Source: Chloroflexota bacterium
Lineage (GTDB): Bacteria; Chloroflexota; Anaerolineae; Promineifilales; Promineifilaceae
NCBI GenBank assembly: GCA_020353135.1
Contig: CP070688.1
Coordinates: 455,896 to 461,179, forward strand
Length of the DNA: 5,284 nucleotides
Reading direction: 5' to 3'
Part shown: in pieces, positions 1 through 3,653 of the stretch
Numbering within the stretch: the stretch's first letter is position 1
Layout of the letters: each line of letters opens with the position of its first letter
The notes under the pieces: generated by a model
The model's database searches: none
What the model saw: the letters and a program-made list of their open reading frames with translations, nothing else
Told to the model about the DNA's origin: nothing
Position numbers and translations under genes: made by a program

Positions 1-56
1 CGTCAGGCTTTTAACGGCGGCAGGTCTGCGAGGGTTTGTGATTGGAAAGCCTGACG
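1..56. repeat. 11-bp inverted repeat at left edge
   Basis: CGTCAGGCTTT at 1-11 is the exact reverse complement of AAAGCCTGACG at 46-56, with a 34-nt spacer. The left arm touches the window edge, so the repeat may be longer. A related AAAGCCTGG occurs at 130-138 and forms the short palindrome AAGCCTGGCTT at 131-141, just beyond the stop codon of the minus-strand lipoprotein gene. A further pair, GTCTGG 56-61 and CCAGAC 86-91, is followed by five T (92-96). It could be a weak terminator for a plus-strand gene left of the window, but the loop is long. No coding sequence is seen in 1-149. Confidence 0.4.
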
Positions 57-149
57 TCTGGCAGCGGGGCGATCTAGGGTGAGAACCAGACTTTTTGCTC
101 GCACTCAGTTGGCACTGGTCTACAGCCGAAAAGCCTGGCTTCTTCTACT

Positions 150-617
150 CTACTCCCCAACCCCGCAAAAATACTGGATCTCGCTACTCGCGCTGGGATG
201 GAGCACGTAGGCCAGGCCGGTGAAGCCGTGGCCGCCGACGAATTGATCGCGCAGCCCAGCCTGGGGATCGAACTGGTACAGCCCGCGGGTTATTTCAGCA
301 TCCGTATTCGGATAGGTCACGGCGATTGATAGCGACTGGCCTTCGCCGGCATCCGATAGGAAGGTCGCCTCGAAGCGCATATCGTCGAACTCGGCCGACC
401 CGGTCGTAGAGCCCTGATCGCCGGCCGTGGGCAGGGTTACGATCGATTCCTGGAACGCAGCCCCGGGCGCCGGCCGGTAAAAGACCTCGCAGGTGATGTT
501 GTCGGGTATGGTTCCGGCCTGGTCGCCGCCGGCTTCTTCGGCCGGCGATCCGCAGGCGGCCAGGGTGGCCAGGGTGGTTAAGAGTCCGATCCAGATCCAG
601 CGTTTCACTTGTCGCAT
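150..617 (-). CDS. Small secreted lipoprotein, unknown function
   Basis: A 155-residue protein with a clear lipoprotein signal peptide: basic start (MRQVKR), hydrophobic stretch around residues 8-21 and lipobox L19-A20-A21-C22, so Cys22 is the expected lipidated residue. A short low-complexity linker (about 23-38, rich in Gly, Ala, Glu) leads to a compact domain with two further cysteines, Cys43 near its beginning and Cys151 next to the C terminus. These could form a disulfide closing the domain. The middle looks beta-rich. The open frame runs 87 codons further upstream to 878, but that extension has no signal peptide at its start and crosses repeat DNA. The ATG at 617 places the signal peptide correctly and has GGGAG (628-632) and GAGAG (622-626) upstream. 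It diverges from the methyltransferase gene. I do not recognise the family. Gene and export are well supported; function is unknown. Confidence 0.8.
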   Translation of the reverse strand: MRQVKRWIWIGLLTTLATLAACGSPAEEAGGDQAGTIPDNITCEVFYRPAPGAAFQESIVTLPTAGDQGSTTGSAEFDDMRFEATFLSDAGEGQSLSIAVTYPNTDAEITRGLYQFDPQAGLRDQFVGGHGFTGLAYVLHPSASSEIQYFCGVGE

Positions 618-631
618 CTCGCTCTCACTCC

Positions 632-813
632 CGCAAATTATCGTCGCCTCTACTTCCAGATCAACGGCGACTCCGGCCGACGACGGTGAGTGTAGACCAC
701 AGTGGCCATGTTCCGCAAACCGTAGGTCGCACAAATGCCACCTGTAGCGGAGAAATTGCATTTCACCGTTGATCTGCACAAGCAGCCAACAGTAGAGACG
801 AAAAAAATTGCGT
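632..813. repeat. Long imperfect inverted repeat (about 180 bp)
   Basis: CAGATCAACGG (657-667) is the exact reverse complement of CCGTTGATCTG (766-776), and CTCTACT (648-654) of AGTAGAG (791-797). Further out, 636-654 matches the complement of 791-809 at about 15 of 19 positions. The right arm carries an extra 12 nt or so between its two blocks. The 98-nt centre (668-765) shows no coding signs. The shape is that of a decayed palindromic element or MITE-like insertion, but no transposase, target-site duplication or known family is visible. Confidence 0.4.
637..664 (-). promoter_or_regulatory. Sigma-70-like promoter candidate for lipoprotein gene
   Basis: Read on the minus strand, TTGATC (659-664) and GATAAT (637-642) are separated by 16 nt, matching 4/6 and 5/6 of the TTGACA/TATAAT consensus. 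A start near 630 would give a leader of only about 13 nt before the ATG at 617. This fits the downstream start codon and argues against the long upstream extension of the frame. The -35 hexamer lies inside one arm of the inverted repeat at 657-667. A transcript start near 630 would clip the GGGAG motif, leaving GAGAG (622-626) as the only Shine-Dalgarno-like sequence, which weakens the call. Confidence 0.35.
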
Positions 814-862
814 CGCCCGGCCAGCCAGTAGCCCCGTTTAGCTACCTGATAGAATTGTAATT

Positions 863-935
863 GGATGCGGATTAGCACGGACGAGCCACTAAGAAATACA
901 ACTTATCCGCGCATTTTGCGTTCATCCGCGTCCAT
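863..935. repeat. Degenerate dispersed inverted-repeat element, copy A
   Basis: The left arm reads GGATGCGGATTAGCACGGAC (863-882). The right arm includes TTATCCGCG (903-911) and GCGTTCATCCGCGTCC (918-933). The arms are imperfect reverse complements made of degenerate units of the type CGCGTTCATCCGCGTCC. A related copy sits at 3541-3608. Such NGCGTTNATCNGCG-type repeats recur in intergenic DNA of many bacterial genomes; that is recollection, not a search result. Confidence 0.55.
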
Positions 936-998
936 AAGGTATTTCTGTGGAAGAAGGGTCGGGATGGAGGATAATGGGCAATACTAGACATTGCCTGC

Positions 999-1002
999 GG
1001 AG
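999..1002 (+). promoter_or_regulatory. Shine-Dalgarno site of methyltransferase gene
   Basis: GGAG at 999-1002 lies 6 nt before the ATG at 1009, an ideal spacing. It falls inside the frame if translation began at the upstream TTG (991), so it decides in favour of 1009. Confidence 0.75.
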
Positions 1003-1008
1003 AGCAAA

Positions 1009-1818
1009 ATGAGCGATGATGTCGGCGATATCGTTGACTATTACAGCAGCGACCCGGAAAGGGAGCACTGGCGTTTGGACAGGCATCAGCTTGAGCTTGA
1101 CCTGACCTGGCGCTACCTGGATGACTATCTACCGGCGCAGGGCTCTATCCTGGAAATTGGCGCGGCGACGGGCAGGTATACGCTGGAATTGGCCAGGCGC
1201 GGCTACGAGGTCACGGCCGTCGATCTGTCGGCCGCGCTGATCGAGGTAAATAGGAATAGCTTAACCGACGAAGGGCTGGAGTCGCAGGTCCGGTTCGTCG
1301 TGGCCGATGCGCGCGATCTCGGCCGGGTAGACGAGCGGGATTTCGACGCCGTTCTGCTCATGGGGCCGCTCTATCACCTGGTCGTGAAGGCCGACCGGCA
1401 AGCGGCGCTGAAAGAGACCTTTGACCGCTTGCGAGTGGGCGGCGTTATTTTTTCGGCGTTCATCAGCCGCTACGGCATCATGGGCGATGTGATGAAGAAA
1501 ATCCCGGAGTGGATCGAGGACCAGGAAAAGGTTCGCGCGCATCTGGCGACGGGCAAGCGGCCTGATGGTTCCCCGCCAGGAGGTTTTCGTGGCTATTTCG
1601 TCGAAGCCTCCGAGATCGCCCCGCTGCATGAAGCGATCGGCTTTGAGACGCTGACCGTCGCCGGGGTTGAGCCGGCCATCTCGGCCGACGACGAGAGTTA
1701 CAACAAGCTCCAGGGCAAACGGCGCCGGCTATGGCTCGAATTGTTGTTTGAGCTCAGTACGGAGCCATCGATCAGGGGCGCGTCGAGGCATTTGCTGTAC
1801 ATCGGCCGGAAGAGGTGA
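1009..1818 (+). CDS. Class I SAM-dependent methyltransferase
   Basis: A 269-residue cytosolic methyltransferase expected to transfer a methyl group from S-adenosylmethionine; the acceptor cannot be told from sequence. The Rossmann-type core is complete: glycine-rich motif I ILEIGAATGRY at 47-57, motif II VTAVDLS at 68-74 whose Asp72 should bind the ribose hydroxyls, VVADARDL at 97-104 near the adenine, motif IV FDAVLLMGPLYHL at 112-124, and LRVGGVIFSAF at 141-151. The N-terminal cap (DIVDYYSSDPEREHWRLDRH, 7-26) and a C-terminal segment (about 155-245) probably form the substrate lid. It has no NPPY or DPPY motif, so it is unlikely to be an adenine-N6 DNA methylase despite the restriction-enzyme remnant downstream. 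The fold resembles the Methyltransf_25/Methyltransf_11 group. It stands alone, diverging from the lipoprotein gene, and its composition matches the GC-rich background. Confidence 0.9.
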   Translation: MSDDVGDIVDYYSSDPEREHWRLDRHQLELDLTWRYLDDYLPAQGSILEIGAATGRYTLELARRGYEVTAVDLSAALIEVNRNSLTDEGLESQVRFVVADARDLGRVDERDFDAVLLMGPLYHLVVKADRQAALKETFDRLRVGGVIFSAFISRYGIMGDVMKKIPEWIEDQEKVRAHLATGKRPDGSPPGGFRGYFVEASEIAPLHEAIGFETLTVAGVEPAISADDESYNKLQGKRRRLWLELLFELSTEPSIRGASRHLLYIGRKR

Positions 1819-1930
1819 AGATGGCGTCATAGGAGAGCTGGGTTTTGTCAGGATCACCTTCAAGCCAGGAAGGGTTGCAACTGCTGAAGCTCACGCCTGT
1901 GAGGCGCCGCCGGATATTGTATAGGAGAAG

Positions 1931-2224
1931 GTGCCGTTGACCGACTCAAATCTAGAAGGGCTTCAGCTTACTCTGGGGATGGGCGCGGCCCATCGGAACC
2001 GGTACCTGTGCTCCGATCATTACCTGGAGAATCTGCTAGCTTGCGACCCCTGCTGGCCGGCCGGGCTGGCCGAGGCGGCGTCTTTCCTGGCCTGGATGCA
2101 GGCCTTGTACACCTAGGAACGCAAGCAGCTTTCCTATTATAATGAGGCCCAAGTGGAGGAGCATTGGTTCAAGCCGATCCTGAGCTGGCTAATAAAGGCG
2201 AATAACACGACTTCGCTCATCTGA
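1931..2224 (+). pseudogene. N-terminal remnant of type IIG (Eco57I-like) restriction-modification enzyme
   Basis: A frame opening at GTG 1931 or TTG 1937, with AGGAG at 1923-1927, encodes 61 residues and then hits TAG at 2114-2116. Read through that stop, the same frame goes on to a TGA at 2222-2224. Two blocks look like the start of Eco57I-like restriction-modification proteins: RNRYLCSDHYLENLL before the stop and YYNEAQVEEHWFKPILSWL after it, separated by a plausible linker ending ALYT. In that family, as I recall it, the next residues should be GH followed by a nuclease domain and a large methylase domain. Here the match stops at about 2191 and AT-richer, unrelated sequence begins. No nuclease, methylase or target-recognition part is found elsewhere in the window. 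I read it as a dead fragment of a gene that was probably over 800 codons long. The family call rests on recognised motifs, not a search. Confidence 0.6.
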
Positions 2225-2247
2225 GATGCAAGCCTTGGTGGGCAGAT

Positions 2248-2275
2248 AGGGCGCTACCCTGACTAGGGTTACCCT
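2248..2275. promoter_or_regulatory. Overlapping palindromes, operator candidate
   Basis: Four alternating half-sites occur in 28 nt: AGGG (2248-2251), ACCCT (2256-2260), AGGGT (2265-2269) and ACCCT (2271-2275). They form two overlapping dyads, ACCCTGACTAGGGT (2256-2269) and AGGGTTACCCT (2265-2275), and TACCCTGA is directly repeated at 2255-2262 and 2270-2277 (15-nt period). The dyads overlap the -35 box and spacer of the promoter candidate at 2259-2288, where a repressor would be expected to bind. No regulator gene is in view. Confidence 0.35.
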
Positions 2276-2288
2276 GATTGTGTATAAG
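2259..2288 (+). promoter_or_regulatory. Promoter candidate upstream of amidohydrolase region
   Basis: CTGACT (2259-2264) and TATAAG (2283-2288) are separated by 18 nt; TATAAG is preceded by TG, and the hexamers match 4/6 and 5/6 of the consensus. A transcript would start near 2295, about 275 nt before the amidohydrolase ATG, and would cross the short ORF and the weak terminator. Confidence 0.35.
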
Positions 2289-2314
2289 CCCTTGAATGTC
2301 CGATAATCAGACTC

Positions 2315-2455
2315 ATGAAACAAGATAATGATCGTCATGGTTTTGCTTTCGCACAACTGGGCTCGCCTGATGCGCATCATGTGTCCACTACTCAACTAGT
2401 GTTGATCTCAGTAAGGAGCAAGTACTGGCCAGAAATCATCCACCTGACAGAATAA
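2315..2455 (+). CDS. Possible 46-residue ORF in leader region
   Basis: An ATG at 2315 opens 46 codons ending with TAA at 2453-2455 (begins MKQDNDRHGFAFAQLGS, ends YWPEIIHLTE). It lies just downstream of the promoter candidate at 2259-2288 and ends 16 nt before a terminator-like hairpin, so the three could form one small transcription unit. Against it, no Shine-Dalgarno sequence precedes the ATG, an open frame of this length is not rare by chance, and I recognise no family. The same transcript could equally be an untranslated leader or small RNA. Confidence 0.15.
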   Translation: MKQDNDRHGFAFAQLGSPDAHHVSTTQLVLISVRSKYWPEIIHLTE

Positions 2456-2471
2456 GTCCACTGTGCTTTCC

Positions 2472-2495
2472 ATGAGGATGCCTCGTTTTCTTTTT
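2472..2495 (+). terminator. Weak intrinsic terminator candidate
   Basis: A short stem pairs 2472-2477 with 2481-2486 (GAGG with CCTC, plus one G-U and one A-U pair) around the loop ATG. It is followed directly by a T-rich tract, TTTTCTTTTT at 2486-2495. The stem is short, so termination may be partial. It sits 76 nt before the amidohydrolase ATG and could act as an attenuator for transcripts starting near 2295. Confidence 0.35.
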
Positions 2496-2521
2496 CGCAC
2501 AGAGAGTGTAACGCTTTCTGA

Positions 2522-2540
2522 TTGAGACATCCTCTCTCAA
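2522..2540 (+). promoter_or_regulatory. TTGAGA/TCTCAA hairpin or operator
   Basis: TTGAGA (2522-2527) and TCTCAA (2535-2540) are exact reverse complements around a 7-nt centre. The dyad ends 18 nt before the ribosome binding site of the amidohydrolase gene. It could be a protein-binding dyad or a leader hairpin. TTGAGA also resembles a -35 box, but no good -10 box follows it. Confidence 0.3.
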
Positions 2541-2558
2541 ACGTAACTCAGATTGACT

Positions 2559-2564
2559 AGGGAG
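2559..2564 (+). promoter_or_regulatory. Shine-Dalgarno site of amidohydrolase gene
   Basis: AGGGAG at 2559-2564 lies 6 nt before the ATG at 2571. It selects this ATG over the in-frame TTG at 2553, which would place the ribosome binding site inside the gene. Confidence 0.8.
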
Positions 2565-2570
2565 AACGAG

Positions 2571-3407
2571 ATGACATATCCAATTATAGATGTCTGGACG
2601 CAACCAGTTATTCACGGCACATTTCAGAAGCTGCCTGAAGTTAAGCGACTTTTTGAGCAATCCGGTACAGCACACTATTTAGAAAAGAATATCAGTCCCC
2701 CTCAACTGGTTGAGATGATGGATGAAGCTGGTGTGCAGGTGTTGATGCTATCTGCGTGGGAGCGGCCTGGACAAGTAGTGATTTCTAATGAGCAGGTAGC
2801 AGAATTTGTCTCCACTTATCCTGATCGTTTTGTTGGTGTCGCAGCCGTCACTTTGACAGACCCCGTTGAAGCTGTCCGCATCTTGGACAAAGCTGTCAAT
2901 GACTACGGATTTAGGGCACTTCGGGTCGTGCCTTGGCTGTGGGAATTGCCTCCTGACCATAAGCTGTATTATCCACTATACGTGAAGTGCGTTGAACTAG
3001 ACATTCCCTTCTGCACCCAGGTCGGACATACCGGCCCCCTGAAGCCATCGGAGACAGGTCGTCCTGTTCCCTACATTGACAGTGTTGCCCTGACTTTTCC
3101 GGACCTGAAAATCATCTGCGGGCACATCGGGTATCCATGGACAGATGAAATGATCAGTGTGGCATGGAAGCACGAAAATGTCTATATCGACACATCTGCT
3201 TATTTGCCTCGGTATTATCCAGCCTCCTTACTTCACTACATGAATACCTATGGCAACAAGAAAGTGTTGTTCGGGACAAACTTCCCACAATTGGAGTTGA
3301 GCAAAGCAACCACTCAAGCATTGGAACTAGAATTAAGTGACAATGCGAAGGCTAACTTCTTGTATCGCAATGCGGCGCGGGTATTCAGATTAACCGAGTT
3401 TTCTTGA
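2571..3407 (+). CDS. Amidohydrolase-2-type (ACMSD-like) protein lacking canonical metal ligands
   Basis: A 278-residue cytosolic protein with the layout of the Amidohydro_2 TIM-barrel family: N-terminal strand IIDVW (5-9), conserved block GFRALRVVPWLW (113-124), CTQVGHTG (148-155), ICGHIGYPW (182-190), YIDTSA (205-210), FGTNFP (234-239) and the C-terminal NAARVF (267-272). In canonical members such as ACMSD the metal is held by an N-terminal HxH, a His after a later strand and an Asp in FGSD. Here HxH is W9-T-Q11 and the Asp is Asn237, while His153 and His185 remain. So three of four metal ligands are replaced. I recall homologues with a similar IDVWxQ start and FGTN motif, so this is likely a family trait, not damage. 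The reaction is unknown; it could be a metal-independent hydrolase or decarboxylase, or a non-catalytic binder. The gene is poorer in GC than its neighbours and lacks CGGCCG, which suggests transfer. It stands alone and is convergent with nadE. Confidence 0.85.
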   Translation: MTYPIIDVWTQPVIHGTFQKLPEVKRLFEQSGTAHYLEKNISPPQLVEMMDEAGVQVLMLSAWERPGQVVISNEQVAEFVSTYPDRFVGVAAVTLTDPVEAVRILDKAVNDYGFRALRVVPWLWELPPDHKLYYPLYVKCVELDIPFCTQVGHTGPLKPSETGRPVPYIDSVALTFPDLKIICGHIGYPWTDEMISVAWKHENVYIDTSAYLPRYYPASLLHYMNTYGNKKVLFGTNFPQLELSKATTQALELELSDNAKANFLYRNAARVFRLTEFS

Positions 3408-3417
3408 GCGAAACTCG
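3395..3417 (+). other. Hairpin across the amidohydrolase stop codon
   Basis: CGAGTTT (3395-3401) pairs exactly with AAACTCG (3411-3417), and the TGA stop (3405-3407) lies in the loop. There is no T run after it, so it is not a standard intrinsic terminator; it may stabilise the mRNA end or be chance. Confidence 0.25.
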
Positions 3418-3540
3418 CGTTAACACATAAAACAACCAGCCACTTCAATTTCAATTAAGAAGGGCCGGAGCTATTCAACCGACCCGTGTCGAATCCATGA
3501 TCAACGTTAACTCTAGGACCTCTCGTTTTTCTGAATGGGA

Positions 3541-3608
3541 TGAAGATTCACGCAGGTAACGCAGATAAGCAGTTCAGAATCAGCGTTCATTCGCGCTCGT
3601 CCGCGTCC
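3541..3608. repeat. Degenerate dispersed inverted-repeat element, copy B
   Basis: The left arm contains TCACGCAGGTAACGCAGATAAG split over 3548-3569. The right arm has GCGTTCAT (3583-3590) and CCGCGTCC (3601-3608), the same two blocks that are adjacent in copy A (918-933), here separated by TCGCGCTCGT. It lies in the 246-nt convergent gap between the amidohydrolase and nadE genes. TTCTGAA (3529-3535) and TTCAGAA (3573-3579) form an additional 7-bp inverted pair overlapping its left part. Confidence 0.5.
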
Positions 3609-3653
3609 TACTCGGGCCGATTGACTGGCAAGGTTTCGGGAAAATGACAAGGA

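Larger units (their letters stand above)
618..1008. other. Divergent intergenic region (391 nt)
   Basis: No convincing gene lies here. The region holds the minus-strand promoter candidate of the lipoprotein gene (637-664), a long imperfect inverted repeat (632-813), a degenerate dispersed-repeat copy (863-935) and the ribosome binding site of the methyltransferase gene (999-1002). A small imperfect stem, CCGTAGGT (719-726) against ACCTGTAGCGG (740-750), and the pair AAATGC (733-738)/GCATTT (758-763) lie inside the loop of the long repeat. Confidence 0.6.
2225..2570. other. Structured non-coding region upstream of amidohydrolase gene (346 nt)
   Basis: This AT-richer stretch lies between the restriction-enzyme remnant and the amidohydrolase gene. 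It contains a cluster of AGGG/CCCT palindromes with a promoter candidate (2248-2288), a short ORF (2315-2455), a perfect 12-bp palindrome TGATGCGCATCA (2368-2379), a weak terminator candidate (2472-2495), a TTGAGA/TCTCAA hairpin (2522-2540) and the ribosome binding site of the next gene. Confidence 0.55.

Noticed and set aside
493..747. Plus-strand ORF of 84 codons
   Set aside because: It is antisense to the lipoprotein signal peptide and runs into the inverted repeat; it has no family features.
618..878. Upstream extension of the lipoprotein frame to an ATG at 878
   Set aside because: It would bury the signal peptide at residue 88, crosses repeat DNA and has no typical protein features; the start at 617 fits export and a nearby promoter.
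970..975. GATAAT as a -10 box for the methyltransferase gene
   Set aside because: No recognisable -35 box occurs 16-18 nt upstream.
991..1008. TTG start for the methyltransferase
   Set aside because: The Shine-Dalgarno GGAG at 999-1002 lies after it and is well spaced for the ATG at 1009.
1261..1629. Minus-strand ORF of 122 codons
   Set aside because: It lies entirely antisense to the methyltransferase core motifs and has no family features.
1667..1924. Plus-strand ORF of 85 codons overlapping the end of the methyltransferase
   Set aside because: Most of it is the out-of-frame shadow of the methyltransferase; the tail after 1818 shows no recognisable domain.
2189..2395. Minus-strand ORF of 68 codons
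   Set aside because: No ribosome binding site or family features, and it crosses the regulatory-looking palindromes.
2553..2570. TTG start for the amidohydrolase
   Set aside because: AGGGAG at 2559-2564 lies inside this extension and points to the ATG at 2571.
2436..2675. Minus-strand ORF of 79 codons
   Set aside because: It overlaps the terminator candidate, ribosome binding site and start of the amidohydrolase gene and looks like a shadow.
2748..2960. Minus-strand ORF of 70 codons
   Set aside because: It is antisense to conserved amidohydrolase motifs and has no protein features.
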